DNA of 64,000 nucleotides from Megascapheus bottae (GCA_024803745.1 JANJXV010000004.1:43271358-43335357), one strand, 5' to 3'. Shown: positions 1 through 12,318, numbered from the stretch's first letter. A program made the numbers and translations. Notes: a model not told the origin generated them from the letters alone.

Positions 1-106
1 TGCTCCTGATGAAAAATATATATAATCATATATGAAACAGCTGAAACAAAAGAAATGAACTCATGAGAGCACTCTAAGGGTTCATAATCTGACCTGGATT
101 GCCTTC

Positions 107-331
107 TTCTTATGACCTTTGTTCTTTTTTTTGTTGTTTTTTTTTTCGCCAGTTGTGGGGCCTAAACTCAGGGCCTGAGCATTGCCCTTGGGCTTTCTCA
201 AGGCTAGAGCCATGCCACCACTTCCAGCTTTTTTCTATATATGTGGTACCAAGGAATCAAACCTGGGAATTCGTGCATGCTAAGCAAGCACTCTACCACT
301 ATGCCAAACTCCAGGCCCTTTCTTATGACCT
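107..331 (-). mobile_element. IDL-Geo dimeric SINE with 12-bp TSD
   Basis: Antisense SINE. The poly(T) at about 124-147 is the A-tail, the Geo right monomer follows (GCCAGT start at 148), and the IDL left monomer ends in CCAGGCCC at 318. The flanks repeat TTCTTATGACCT at 107-118 and 320-331, a TSD. Such elements are pol III transcribed and copied by L1 proteins (family knowledge). Short ORFs across it are not genes. Confidence 0.9.
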
Positions 332-699
332 GTGTTTTTTTAAGATCACTACATGTACTTCTTAGAAATGTCTTTCAGTGTACTTGTAGGATAGGCAAGC
401 ATTTAATTTTTGAACTATTTTATAATACCATTTTTTTGCTGCTCTCATTGTTAAGAATCTGCTAATTGTCTAAAGTTTCTGGCTTATAATTTTAGATATT
501 TGAATAATTACATGTAATTCTCTCAGGGGTAAGTATAATTGGAAATTTCCCTAGAAATATACTACTCAGTAGGTATATTTTCAATGTTAAGTTGACAATA
601 TTCAAGTCCAGAACAAATATTATAGAATGCTGCTATTATTCATTATAGCCACTTACAGTCTGATAAACTGGGAAGTCTGTTATTGTAAAAACTAAGTTT
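319..699. other. Unique AT-rich DNA, nothing recognised
   Basis: No repeat, splice-flanked ORF or RNA gene was recognised here after the SINE TSD. Short ORFs are at chance level. Confidence 0.6.
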
Positions 700-919
700 A
701 AAAGGGTTTTGGAGGAGCTGGGAGTTTGGCCTAGTGGTTGAGTGCTTGCCTAGCATGCACAAAGACCTGGGTTCGATTCCTCAGTACCACATAGGTAGAA
801 AAACGCCAAAAGTGGTGCTGAGGCTCAAGTGGTAGAGCTCTAGTCTTGAGAAAGTCCAAAGACAGTGCTCAGGCCCTGAGCTCAAGCCCAGGACTGGCAA
901 AAAAAAAAAGGGTTTTGGA
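700..919 (+). mobile_element. IDL-Geo dimeric SINE with 14-bp TSD
   Basis: Sense-oriented copy. The IDL head (GAGCTGGGAGTTTGGCCTAG) starts at 714 with a pol III A box and a B box (GGGTTCGATTCC). The Geo monomer follows and ends CAGGACTGGC before a short A-tail (about 900-909). A 14-bp TSD, AAAAGGGTTTTGGA, lies at 700-713 and 906-919. This is one of the clearest full-length copies. Confidence 0.92.
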
Positions 920-1189
920 CATCCATGCCTGGAAAGAAAACTCTTACATTAGAGGATGCAAATTTCATTAAAAAGAGCTTTACACTAAGGTGACAAATGG
1001 AAAGTGTCAGGAAATGAACACTAGCTAAGTACAAATAAGATATATTTTATTTTCCTTTGTTTCATTATTCATCTTTATTTCTTCTTTCTTTAGCTTGTGT
1101 ATTGTGTATTGGTTCTTGGAAAACAAAGACAAAAATTCCTTTTATCACTTTTGAACAATGTAATCCTTTATAATAATATTGATGCTTAA

Positions 1190-1541
1190 TGATTGTATAT
1201 AGAGATTTCCTTCTTAAATACTTGTTTGTTAAACATGACATTTGAAATATATTATAAAAATCATATTGTTACAATATTTCACCTGATTATCTGATATATT
1301 GTATATATGCTTACTTGTTTGTTTGAAGTTGGATAGGGAAGGGAGGAAAACAAGATGGAGGGTGGGGGTAAGGGGAGGGAAATGGGGACCAAGACATGAG
1401 AAAGGATATCAATGTATGAGAAGTAATGTGTCTTATATCTGGAGAATATAATGTAACCCTTCCATTAATTACAATAAAAATATATGAGAAAAAAATAAAT
1501 AAAACCAGTGTTAATAAAATCTTTCAAAAATAATATCAGTG
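1190..1541. repeat. Older interspersed repeat split by an L1 3' end
   Basis: Two flanks, about 1195-1260 and about 1506-1541, together align with one continuous stretch at about 39961-40060 (shared landmarks ACTTGTTTGT, GACATTTGAAATAT, CAGTGTTAATAAAA). The DNA between the flanks is an L1 3' UTR. The repeat family was not identified; it could be an older L1 3' end or an LTR remnant. Confidence 0.6.
1261..1505 (+). mobile_element. 5'-truncated L1, 3' UTR only
   Basis: Matches the 3' UTR of the full-length L1 from the TTATCTGATATATTG region on, including the G-rich tract (GGAGGGTGGGGGTAAGGGGAGG), the ACCAAGACATGAGAAAGG block and TTAATTACAATAAAAATATA. The tail holds additional AATAAA motifs. Only about 245 bp were inserted. 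Confidence 0.85.
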
Positions 1542-2933
1542 ATGCTTTTCACAAGACATAAGATCTTAGAATTATTTAATGAAAAATGATTTTATATGTG
1601 TTACTATATTTTCCCCTGGGAGTAGAATAACCAACATGTTATAATCACTAATTTCTTAATTATCTCTGTAACGTTTGGACACATAATACCAACTTACGAA
1701 TACACGCCCAGTTCTTTTAAATTAACACTATGTCAAACTTTTCTCTAAGTAATTGTTAAATTCCTTATCATATAAATAGCAAAGCTAGCAAAGGAAAGCT
1801 GGAAGTTTTTCTCTACTACATGAAACTCCCATCTAAATTTAAAACTATAACTTGTATACTTTTAAAACCAAAAGCACAGTGAAACCTAGATAGCTAATGA
1901 ATGAAAGAATTCTCAATCTTTCCCGCCTGCCACACCATTTTGTCAAAATTCTTTGCAATTGTAATCCTGGAGATCAGACAAAGGAATGAATATCAAAATA
2001 GGATTTAAATTAGAGATGCCTTAAGCTAACTACTTCCTGAGAGAAAGCTATTGTTCCAAAGATAGATAGTAAAATAAATCCAGAAATAGGATGACATTGA
2101 ACCTGACCTCAGGATCTGAATCAGAAAGAAGCACACAGAAAATGAGAATGAATAGATACTTATTCTCTGAACCACATTGGGCCAGAAATAAAGACAACAG
2201 ACCCATTAAATGATCAGAAGACTGAATTTTCTATAAACAAAACTGCATTTACATTCAGTGTGCTTCTTTCCTTAAGAGCTCATTTGTTAAATTTCTTTTT
2301 GATGCATAGTAACATTAATATCCTATAGAGAAAGATGCTTGTGGCATAATATGAATACTAAGCCATTAGTATCAGTAGAAACAATGCCCCTCTGTCTTCT
2401 GCACTTCTCCTTTTTCCTTGGGCATCACAAATATAAACCATCTGGTATGCCAGATGCTTGTTGTTGTTTTTACACATGCAGAAAGTATAGGTGGGAGGCT
2501 TCCAAAGTCCCAGACATTATTATCTGTTTTGTTCAATGTCATTATCATTACCATCTTCATGGCATTTTAATAAATGATAGTTTCCTCTGGTTGGTATTCA
2601 GTAAAAAAATATATAGATATTGTTCATTCTTTCATCTTTTACAGGATGTCTGTGCAATTTTCTTTGGGCATGAAATGTGGAATATTGCTTATGATGGCTC
2701 TGTTGTTCATAAGCTCCAAATATACAGACTATGTTCCATTTCAAATTAACAATTGACTTCTGTTGTAGAATTTATTAACCTTTCTCTGCACTTGGATTTA
2801 CCAAAATAAAATTTAACCTCAATTACATATGCTTTCAAGTACCTGCCAGATTTTGCCTAAGATAGATATTATTTCTCCTAACCCAATTCATTAATCCCAA
2901 ACCTTTTGATAATGTTTGATAATGATCTCTGAT

Positions 2934-2970
2934 AGAGAGGGGGGGAGAGGGAGAGAGAGGAGAGAGAGCA
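2934..2970. repeat. (GA)n-rich purine tract
   Basis: Imperfect GA/GGGA purine run ending near GAGAGAGAGC. Confidence 0.85.
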
Positions 2971-3368
2971 CGCATGTGATTGTGTTTGTAGATGCATGAA
3001 TGCCACGTGTGTATGTGTTTGTGGATATATGTGCACTTCAGTATACTCTTTCATTGCATGTGTGTTTATATATACAAACATAATAATACCATTGCCATAT
3101 ATAGAGTGCTTATCATAATTTAAAATGCATCTAACAAGTTCATGCACAGGAAGGCACTAGGAAATCACAGTACCTAGAAAATCAGTATAGTTCTAGTGCT
3201 AAGTTGTTTTTTTTTAAATCATCAGCTTTGTAATATATTTTCAGAAGAATAACTTATCACAAGAGCCTCTTCAGGGAAAAGCTAGAATGGGATTTCCAGG
3301 AACAAGGGAGATGTTTTCTTACAGTAGGTAACCAAACAAAATCTCTTGTCAATTATAATACTAAATAT

Positions 3369-3411
3369 GCACACACACACACACACACACGCACACACAC
3401 ACACACACACA
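3369..3411. repeat. (CA)n microsatellite
   Basis: About 20 CA units with one CG interruption (CACGCACA). Confidence 0.95.
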
Positions 3412-4082
3412 TCAAAAAGAAAAAGCAATACAGTAATGGGTACATAAATATTTTTTTAAATGGAGATAGGATTTCAGAACAAGAATGTGAGCACTAATAT
3501 GAGAAATAAACCATCAGTGCCTTTGCCACAAAGTGTTATGAAGAATAAGTGAAATTATATATAGATAACTATCCTCAGCAGATAGCAGATCAATAAATGC
3601 CTGTTAAAATTTAAAGAAAACTCTAGTAGATATCTTTCCGAATACTATAGAATACCTTAGTTTAGAAATTGAAAGGCTAATACAGATACTATGTGAAAAA
3701 TAAGGTAATTGAACAATGTTGCAACCAGGGCAAAACAACTATATTTCGGGCTCATCATCCAAGTCTTATATACTGACATATCATCATATAACACCTTATC
3801 ACTAGTACTAGGAAACAATTGAAATTAGAAGTAAAAGAAAATTTTGTTCAAAATGAAGATTGAGAAAGATGTAATGTGATAAATGGAAGAACCTTTGCAT
3901 CTGAGAAGAGTTTAATATCTTTCATTTTAAACTCATCAAAAAAAATAAATTAGATAATTTAAGATAATACTGAAATAGGCATCCTTGTGTCTGTGTGTAA
4001 ATGCACAAATAATCTAAATGTAAACTGTTCAATAATAAGTGATAGGAGTGATGAGAAGAGAGCAATGGAGAACGTTAATCTG

Positions 4083-4228
4083 AATAAAATATGTGTTTGT
4101 AATGGGTACCAAGACATGTGAAAGGGTATCAATGTATGTGAATTAATGCACCTTCTATCTGGCAAATATCATGTAACCCTTTTATTAATTACAATAAAAA
4201 ATACAAAAAAAATAAAATATGCGTTTGT
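4083..4228 (+). mobile_element. Very short L1 3' end (about 110 bp) with 18-bp TSD
   Basis: Only the last part of the 3' UTR is present, from AATGGGTACCAAGACATG at about 4101 to the AATAAAA tail. The flanks AATAAAATATGTGTTTGT (4083-4100) and AATAAAATATGCGTTTGT (4211-4228) match at 17 of 18 bases, so this is a severely 5'-truncated target-primed insertion. Confidence 0.9.
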
Positions 4229-5408
4229 GTAAACACCACATGAAGCCCCTTTGAATAAATAATCCATAATTAAGCAAATGTAAAAGAATTAAAAGAGGAT
4301 CTTATGATGGGGTGGCTGCTAGTGTGCAGGGGAAGCGATGCAAAAGGTGAATGAAATCATATTAATCTATGAACAAGTAGGAATATAAAACAATGAAATC
4401 TGCTGAAATTGTTCAAAAGATCTAGAGGAATGAGGGGAAATGACAGAGAGGGTGGATTTGATTGGGGCTCATCCTATATATATTTGGAAATATTACAAAG
4501 GCACTGCCTGGTAGAACTAATATATAATTAAAACATATGAAGAAAATTGTGAAAAAATAACAAAATCAACAAAAACTTCAGAGTTATATGGTTTTGTAAG
4601 TGATCTCTAACTAAGATACAGAAAAATACATTTCTGAAACTAAAACCTCCAAAAAGAGGCCTTAAAGTGATAATACTATCATTTGTATTTGCCATTTGAG
4701 GGAACAATTTCTACTAGAAAAATGTGTCATGATTTCACTCCTTAATAAAACCAACCTCATTAATTGAGTAAATGAATTGTCATCATATTCAAAACAGTCA
4801 CAGGAAAGAAAAGAGAGATATGATTCAATAGTGATGGTTGACATATTGGATTTTCTTTCTACAGCAATCTGTGTACTTTGATATAGTCATGTGGTTATAG
4901 CCAAGACATTGAGGGCATATTTCAATAAATCATATACTGTTAAATATAGTATTTGATTATCTTTACCAGCTTTTCTTACATGCAACAAAATGCATTCACT
5001 GAATTGAACAACAAATAACATTTCCTGCAATGTATTTCTATGTAGCTTTATATGATGAAGACCAAATGTGGTAGTAAGTATTCTGTCTGAGACAAAAATA
5101 TACATGGAGAGGAGCTAATTGTTCACTCCAGGCTTGGATATTGACCTAAAAAATTGTAATGTTCTTTCACTATAGGAGACATTAGTGATTTTCACCTCAA
5201 ATTCATTATAGAGGACTTCAAACAGCTAAAGTATGACAAAAGAGCAACAAATAATAGTTTAAAAGAGAATAAGAAAATGACAACAGATAATAAAGGCTTT
5301 GCTAGTCAGAAATCTGAGATTTGAGAAGTGTGGTTCAAATTTAGCATGGGCAGGGAAGTTCTTCAAATTAATTAACAATTAACCACCAAAAAATGAAAGA
5401 AAAAACCC
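4229..5408. other. Unique AT-rich DNA, nothing recognised
   Basis: No repeat family or gene was recognised; short ORFs only. Confidence 0.55.
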
Positions 5409-5490
5409 AGATGGATGACTCAGATGCTGTGACTCAAGTGGTAGAGTACTAGACTTAAACAATAAAAGCACAGGATCAGAGCTCATGAGG
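5409..5490 (+). mobile_element. Degenerate Geo-type SINE tail
   Basis: TGCTGTGACTCAAGTGGTAG and CAGAGCTCATGA recall the right monomer shared by the SINEs of this window. No head, tail or TSD was found, so the call is tentative. Confidence 0.35.
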
Positions 5491-5699
5491 AACATGAGCC
5501 TTCAGAGACTCTCTCTCTCTCTCCCTCACTTTTTCATACACACACATTACTTCCTTTTTGCATTCTGTAAATTTGATTGAATAATTTTCATGAATATATT
5601 GGCTCTAAACATAAATGACTCTGATTTTTTGCAATGCTTAAACATGACTAACTTAAGTAGTTGCTCTTTTCTTATTAAAATTAATGAAATATGCCAAAC

Positions 5700-5875
5700 C
5701 TCTGGTGGCACACATTGTTAACCTAGCTAGTCGGGAGGCTGAGATCTGAAGATTGTAGTTTGAAGACAACCCAAGAAGGAAAATCTATGAGACTCTCATC
5801 TCCAATTAACCACTTAAAATTGGACAGCTCAAGTGGTATATCACTGTCTTGAGAAAAGAAAAAAATGAAGGAACA
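5700..5875 (+). mobile_element. 7SL-headed composite SINE
   Basis: The head reads TGGTGGCACACATTGTTAAC then CTAGTCGGGAGGCTGAGATC, the 7SL/B1-type block. A middle block resembles TGAGACTCTCATCTCCAATT, and the tail starts AGCTCAAGTGGTA like the Geo monomer. It decays into a purine-rich A-tail region (about 5860-5918). It is an older, diverged copy. Confidence 0.7.
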
Positions 5876-5918
5876 AATGAAAGAAGGGAGGGAGAAGAAG
5901 AAAGGGAGGGAGAGAATC

Positions 5919-7241
5919 AGCAAATAAGCAAGCTCAGAAAAAGCCTTCTCCCTTCCCCAAGAAAAAATAGAAAAATATGAGATAAATACCATGGAAATAT
6001 ATGCATATGTTATTCCCAGGCTGTAGAAATTATACAGAAAAACTTCATATCTTCTGTTCATTAATTAGATACAATGAATTACTTCTCTAGAAAATAATAA
6101 AAATCAAATGAACAATTATATAACTCAATCATGAATTGAATATTCTCTGTATAACTACTTAAAATAATTTTAACAAATTATCAAATAAAAAGGAATCACA
6201 ATTGCAAACTGACAAGTAAAAGAATACAAGTGATCACATAGGTAATTTCTCAAAGAAGATAAGCATTTTGTCTAAAAGAATATGACAGTACAAAATCCTG
6301 CAAGATTTTATCCCTTTTTTCAGCCATAAAGCACCACACAGTACAAATTATAACTACAGTAGGATAATAGTCATAGCAAGCAAACAATTTAATTGAGATT
6401 GGCTGATTTCTTAATTCATGAGCAAAGATTAAGTATGTTGACTAAATACTTTGATAAAGATGTAAAATCTCTGACAATTAGCCCAATTACTAAGAGATTC
6501 CACTTAATATATATTTTTGCTGAAGTTATATTTTCCTAATGTCCACACAATCCTACCTTTAGGTCTATATCAAATAAAATATCTTTCTTCTTGTATATAG
6601 TGAAACACCTACTATTATACACTATTACCAATTCTGTAATGGCATACAAGCAAAAACAAGTTAGGTATCCATAAACAATGGAAAAGAAAAACACATTTTA
6701 TTCAGATGAGGGCAGTAAAAAGAAAGCACCTGAACACAGGTGGTTCTTATTCGTGTAATGCTAATGAGAAGTTAAAATTTCATGAACATATTTATATATA
6801 AATTATAATTTATAATTTTAAAAACAAAAAGTCTGGACATTATAAAGACAGGAGAGTTGGAAATATTACATCTAGTACTTTGGGGGAATCAATGCAGAAG
6901 TATTTGAAATATTTGAATTTTGCTAAACAAGTTAAAAACCATAGCCAGGGGCACCAAAAATTGATTCTACTAAAGAAAATAGATATATTTACTTTCCAGG
7001 ATTCCATATGGAGAATATTAATACAGTGTGTGTAATTTTTTTTCTAAATCAGTTATTCTATATAACTTCAGAGGCCAAGTCAGGATGGCTCTTTTCCATA
7101 GCCCTGGATAAAGCTCATATCTTTGTTTTAGGCACCTCAATTTGGGATGTACCTTGTGATTAGTTGGGGAGAAGCTGCAGAGCTCAGTATGAATGTGCTG
7201 AGGGAATAGTCCTGGTCTCATACGCAAGTGTTTGTGTCTAA
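5919..7241. other. Unique AT-rich DNA, nothing recognised
   Basis: No repeat family or gene recognised. Confidence 0.5.
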
Positions 7242-7427
7242 TATGTTGAATATTATTTTTGCCAGTCCTGTGCTTAAGCTCAGGGCCTGAGGACTGTCCT
7301 TGGATTTTTCTCAAGGCTAGAGCTCTACCACTTGAGCTGGAGCACCAAGGAATCGAATCCAGGTCTTCGTGCATGCTAGGCAAGCACTCTACCACTAGGC
7401 CAAACTCCCAGCCCTATGTTGAATATT
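7242..7427 (-). mobile_element. IDL-Geo SINE with internal deletion and 13-bp TSD
   Basis: Antisense copy at 7255-7414. The linker between the monomers (normally CAGCACCACTTCCGGC... to ...TATGTGGTACC) is missing, with GAGCTGGAGCACCAAGG at the junction. TSD TATGTTGAATATT at 7242-7254 and 7415-7427. Confidence 0.9.
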
Positions 7428-7659
7428 TTATTCTTAAGATTGAAATAAACTAGATATTAGATTTAAATTGGGGATGAGTTAGAGAACACATAGATTACTC
7501 TCCTTACCATATAAACATATTTTTGTTTGATGTGGTCCCCGTATCTATTTATTTTTGGTCTTATGGGCTAGATATTTGGTGTTGCATCTAAAAAAAATTA
7601 CTTCAGAGCAAATGACCAGAAGCTTCCCCTGTTTTCTCCCATCTCTGCACATACAATTC

Positions 7660-8085
7660 TTTTTACATTTAAATTTGACACTAATGTTCTTTGCAATTAA
7701 GGTAAGACAGCGATATAATACGTTTATATATTTGGCATGTGCACATCTTAACACCATATGTTGAGAAGACTTTCTCCACAGTGTAATTTTGACAATATTG
7801 TTAAATCAGTCAACGGTATGTATTTGGGTTGATGTTTCAGCTGTCTATTGTCTCCCATTATGTCTGTGTATAATACTGTTTGAATTATAGTAGTTTTATC
7901 ATGTATTTTGAAATCAGGAAATATTGCTGCTTCTAGTTTTGCAATATGACTTTATTCTGCTTTTATTTTACATTCAAAAGAATTTTGTATTTTTTCTGTT
8001 TATATAAACTTTAGGAGTTTAATGACAGTAGCACTGAAAGTATATTGACTTTCTGGGAAGCTTTCCATCATAATGATAGCATAGC
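7660..8085 (-). mobile_element. Ancient L1 ORF2 fragment (antisense)
   Basis: Blocks such as TGTTGAGAAGACTTTCTCCA, CTGTTTGAATTATAGTAG and TTTGAAATCAGGAAATATTG follow, in order, the antisense of the mammalian L1 ORF2 region after the reverse transcriptase. The copy is highly diverged, so it is an old L1 subfamily. Limits are approximate. Confidence 0.55.
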
Positions 8086-8089
8086 TGTT

Positions 8090-9305
8090 GCAATGTTCCC
8101 CCAAACAGCTGAGATCTGCGCTGGCAGCCATGACAGCAGCTAAAATCTACCTGGGCTGCTGTGGTTCATGGCAATAGAAGCCACCATAGCTGCTGAGATC
8201 ATCAGCTCCTCCCAGCAGTTCTGAACTTCCTTTAAACATGGAAATTGTGTCAGGCATCTTAGCACACAAGATCAGAGAAGATAGGAGCAAGTCACCTTAG
8301 CTGTGTCCCCAGAAGACTGTGAATATCAAACATATCGCATCTTTGTCCATATTCTACAGGAAAAGTCACAGACTCAGGATATCTTCCCTCTCTGAGTTGT
8401 GTGTGTCCACTTTGAACAAGTGCTGGCCAATGCAACTACTCTTCTTATCTCTTTCAATGTAGCTGCTCTGGGCTCTGGGTTGTTTTGGAAGGTTGTATCT
8501 CTTAGGTAGATTGTGAAATTTCTAAAATGTTATTCTGGTTTGCAGTTGGTTGTTACCTTACGGTGTCAGCACAGGGATGAATATTCCACTAACTTTATAG
8601 CTGAACAGATCCTTGTTATATACTCGACTTTCATAGTCCACGTGTCCCTTGCTTACTAATACCATGTTTTATAATGATAGCATATGCTCAATTAAACACA
8701 TTCCAATATGTTACAATTTCCTGTACCTTCTTATCAAAACTGCAGGATGTAAAAGGGTATTTCCATAGTTGAAAACAAATTAGCTTTTATATGAAGCCAC
8801 TAGAATGTGAAATTTCTGTGGGTGATGAAAAATAACTTGGCTATATTAATATTTTTGCACACTAAAGCTTCCACTTCTTCTGAGTTCAATGAAGGATTTG
8901 GTGTAAAATAAGAGTCACAGTCTGATTTGAATTTTCCTTTTATAGCATAGAGTTTTAAATTTGAAATGTCCAAGATAAAAAGATCACACAAATTTTTACC
9001 GTAAATAGAATCACTGATGTGTGTTTCTAATCAAAAGTAAAGACAAAAAAAACTCCTGTGGCAAGACATTGATTGGAAGTATATTAAAAAAAAAAACAGG
9101 AAAAAAAATCTGTTTGGAGAAAGAAAGTATAGCCAGTCAATATAGTCTTCAGAAATTTAACTCGAGAGTTTTCATAGTTATCTAAGAAATTTGTATTATA
9201 AAATTTTGATGCCCCATGGTAATTTCATGAAAAGTTATTAGTGTGAATATTTTGAGGAACTTCAGAAATAAATGATCTGGTATAACAATGATATTGGAAA
9301 CAGTC
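8090..9305. other. Unclassified segment, GC-richer at 8095-8480
   Basis: The segment 8095-8480 is GC-richer than its surroundings and has CAGCTGAGATC-like internal repetition (8107 and near 8190). It could be part of an old retroelement, but no family was recognised. The rest is AT-rich unique DNA. Confidence 0.35.
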
Positions 9306-9425
9306 CTGTCAGGAAGGATGGTGCATGCCTGTAAACCCAGATATTTGGGAAGCTTAGATATGATTGCGTGCACCCAGGATTTTGAAATCAAACTGGGCAT
9401 CATCATAAGGACTCTCCCCCCAAAA
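9306..9425 (+). mobile_element. Old 7SL/B1-type SINE
   Basis: ATGGTGCATGCCTGTAAACC followed by GGGAAGCTTAGAT and TTTGAAATCAAACTGGGCAT is the B1/7SL-like order. The A-rich end is near 9422. Diverged, no clear TSD. Confidence 0.65.
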
Positions 9426-9739
9426 TGATGAAAACCAGGATTACCATAAACTTAAATAATTTCAACAAATCAGTGCTTGGTTGATTTAATAAATACGAAT
9501 AAAATATCAAGAACAATAACAAAATATTGAAATCAGTGTTAAAGTTAAAATATTTCAGATTTTCTTTGGAAAATGAAGCTTACTCCTTAAAGCTGATCAC
9601 GAAGTCAGTGAGCTTATAGAAGCTCTGATCCCTCTGTGAGGTTTGCAATGTTTTGTGGACTCAATGTTTTCAATGCTATCTATCTAACTATCTGTCTCTG
9701 TAAGTATATATGAATGTATGACTGTAACACTGTATATTA

Positions 9740-10030
9740 TGTATATATGTGTGTGCTTATCAATCTGTCATTCCAGTAGTTGTATGACAGAATGTCTTCA
9801 TAATTTTAATGTTCCTATGTGTTAATGATGCTGAACTTTCTTCCATTTATATACTTGTCATCAATCCATCCACTTTGCTTGTGCTTTTCTGTCCCTATTC
9901 TAATAAAAGTTCAAGTTTCAGAACTATTAAGTTTATGAGTTCTTCATGTATTCAGGATACTTAATTTCTGTGAGGCATGTATGTGGTTGGCAACTCATCC
10001 CTCTCAGTCTGTCACTTGTTTGATCCTTAA
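9740..10030 (-). mobile_element. Possible ancient L1 fragment (antisense)
   Basis: GATGCTGAACTTTCTTCC, GAGTTCTTCATGTATTCAGG and a TGTGGTTGGCAAC-like block occur in the order seen in antisense of old mammalian L1 ORF2. Strongly diverged, so tentative. Confidence 0.4.
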
Positions 10031-10934
10031 GCTCAATACTTGTTCATGAAGCATGCATTTTGAATCTTAATAAAGGAGAACTTGAAATTTTTTGCAGATT
10101 TGATTGATATTATATTTACAATTTATGAAAATTGGCCTACAGTTTATTTAATTATCTTCAGAAATTTCCCCAAATGAACATATTGGCTGAGTTTACTTCT
10201 GGCTTTACTCCTCTTATTCTGATCTATTTAGGCCTCTGCAATGCTGAAAAGCTTAGACTGATACTACATACAGTAAAATTTAAAATTAAGTGCAGTTTCT
10301 TCTGTTTTCTTTTAAGAAATTTGTCTATTTATTCTCCTTTTTTTCTCTTTCTGATTTCAGAACATTTGCTATTGTATATGAAAATTCTTGCTAATATTTT
10401 AAAGGATTTTATTCAAACCTAAAGATTAATGTGAAGCTCATACAAAATATTTAGAATATGAAATATGTTTCTATGTTTTCTTCACTTTTGCATTTCTACT
10501 GCCCATGATAAATTGTGAAATTATCATCACTACTACATAGAAACAATTCATTTGATTTACCTTCAATGTCACTTACACATTTATCATATATATATATACA
10601 TATCTCACTTATTATTTGTTGAATTCATTTAATATGGATTATTTAGGAGACATTCAGGCTTTTATACTTATGATGATTTGTTCATTTTGCTTTTCTCTAT
10701 TTGTTGCTTATATTGATTTTTTAATATGTTGACATTCTTATATAAGTGCAGATAAACTTTCTATGGGATAAAATTGCTATATGGTTAATTCACATGTTTT
10801 TATATATCCTCAAATAATTATTTAAATATTATTCAATTTAAAACCTTTTGTAATGTAATTTTAATGTAATTATTATTCTAATGTAATTTGGTCAGTGAAA
10901 TTTTGCTTTTACATTAATTGATCTCATTGTGTTT
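10031..10934. other. AT-rich DNA, nothing recognised
   Basis: Very AT-rich, with a 96-codon ORF at 10132-10422 that shows no family motif. No repeat identified. Confidence 0.5.
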
Positions 10935-11163
10935 AAGATGTTTCCTCAAGGGCTGGGAGTTTGGCCTAGTGGTAAGAGTGGTTGCATAGCATGCATGAAG
11001 ACTTCGGTTTGATTCCTTGGTACCACATGCATAGAAAAATCTGGAAGTGGTGCTGTGGCTCAAGTGGCAGAGTGCTAGCCTTGAGAAAAGCCCAAGGACA
11101 GTGCTCAGGCCCTGAGTTCAAGCCCCACGACTAGCAAAAAAAAAAAAAAAGATGTTTCCTCAA
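10935..11163 (+). mobile_element. IDL-Geo SINE with perfect 15-bp TSD
   Basis: Sense copy from GGGCTGGGAGTTTGGCCTAG (10950) to CTAGC plus a 15-A tail (to 11150). TSD AAGATGTTTCCTCAA at 10935-10949 and 11149-11163. Confidence 0.93.
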
Positions 11164-11348
11164 TATTGTATTCAATATCTGCCTTAAGCTTTCTTTAAAA
11201 TCTTTGAATTAATTTTTCTACACTTAAATATATTTCAGTGAGGTTTATAAGTATAGGTTATTGTGTTAAAATTCAATAGCCAATTTATTTGTGATACATA
11301 TATTAAAACTCTTAATATATGAAATATTTTATATTTCCACTGCTAATG

Positions 11349-11432
11349 ATACAGCTCGATGGTAGAGCACTTATTTAACATGTACAAGGCCTTCCATTCA
11401 AACTTCAGCACCATGGAAATGAGAGAAATAAA
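11349..11432 (+). mobile_element. Old ID-like (tRNA-derived) SINE
   Basis: CAGCTCGATGGTAGAGCACT gives an A-box-like region, and CAAGGCCTTCCATTCAAAC gives the B-box region, followed by CAGCACC and an A-rich end. A single ID-type monomer, diverged. Confidence 0.65.
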
Positions 11433-12318
11433 TCCAATGCTGAAGCCGCCAAGCTTTTGCCTACCTAACTAAATAATGATGTTTAAAACATTTAAATAAT
11501 TCTTGAGTTCTAATTTATTAACACATTAGCCTTTATCAAAGTATCTAACATCTCGTAGCTCATAAAATTCCATATGTGCTCATGAGTGTATTCTTGCTAC
11601 TGGAAATTAGCTCTACTGTTTTGTTTTTAATAGTTTTATTGCAAACAAAGGCAGCTTTACCTGCCATCATCATAAAGAGAAAGCATTGTTAAGTTCAAGT
11701 AAGATGAGGAAAACCATGTACTGGCAGTTTGTTGTTGAAAGTTCATGATTGAACCTTCAGTTATTTGTGGACTCATTTCTCCATTATGTATGGAATAAAA
11801 CTACATTCAATTGATGGAATGGTTGTAACTAAATTTGAACATAAGCTCAGCAACTACAAATAATACAGACATGTTGGGTGTTATCTGTTGCCATTACATC
11901 ACCTTGAAAAGAACTACTGAAGAATTTAAGTTCCTTATCCCAGGTAGTCTCAAGGAAAGAGATGTTCAACAGCCAACTGTATTTTGACCCAGGGATTACA
12001 TAATTTTCAATGAAAATGCATTGTCTTTGTTCCATGTGACATTTATGCTGTATCAGAATAGTATTTGAAAAAAAAGACTGAGAGACTTTCAGAACTTTAC
12101 AACTTTACATCTATCCAGACCCAATTTCAGAAGTCTCACATTTATGACAAAACTATGTTTATGACTAAATTAACACATCTGACTATTTCAGATTCCAGAG
12201 GTCAAGATTCAGTCGTTTCCCATTCATGTGGAAGATGTGCAAAACTTCAGAGAATGGAACAATTGACTGAACACAGCTGAAAAAAAATAACACATCTTAC
12301 TACAGATAGAGTTGGAGA
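11433..12318. other. Unique AT-rich DNA, nothing recognised
   Basis: No gene or repeat recognised. Confidence 0.5.

Larger units (their letters stand above)
1542..4082. other. Unique AT-rich DNA with two microsatellites
   Basis: Apart from a (GA)n-rich tract near 2934-2970 and a (CA)n tract at about 3369-3411, nothing was recognised. ORFs of up to 136 codons (2339-2749) have no family motifs, no codon bias that I can see and no splice context. Confidence 0.55.

Noticed and set aside
714..790. tRNA-like segment with A and B boxes, a tRNA gene candidate
   Set aside because: It is the IDL head of a SINE. The acceptor stem does not pair and the copy has an A-tail and TSD.
2339..2749. 136-codon ORF
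   Set aside because: No motif or codon bias visible and no repeat origin. The length is compatible with chance in this much sequence.
5723..6061. 112-codon minus-strand ORF with hydrophobic stretches
   Set aside because: It partly overlaps an antisense 7SL-headed SINE and its purine-rich tail, which accounts for the apparent Phe/Ser-rich composition.
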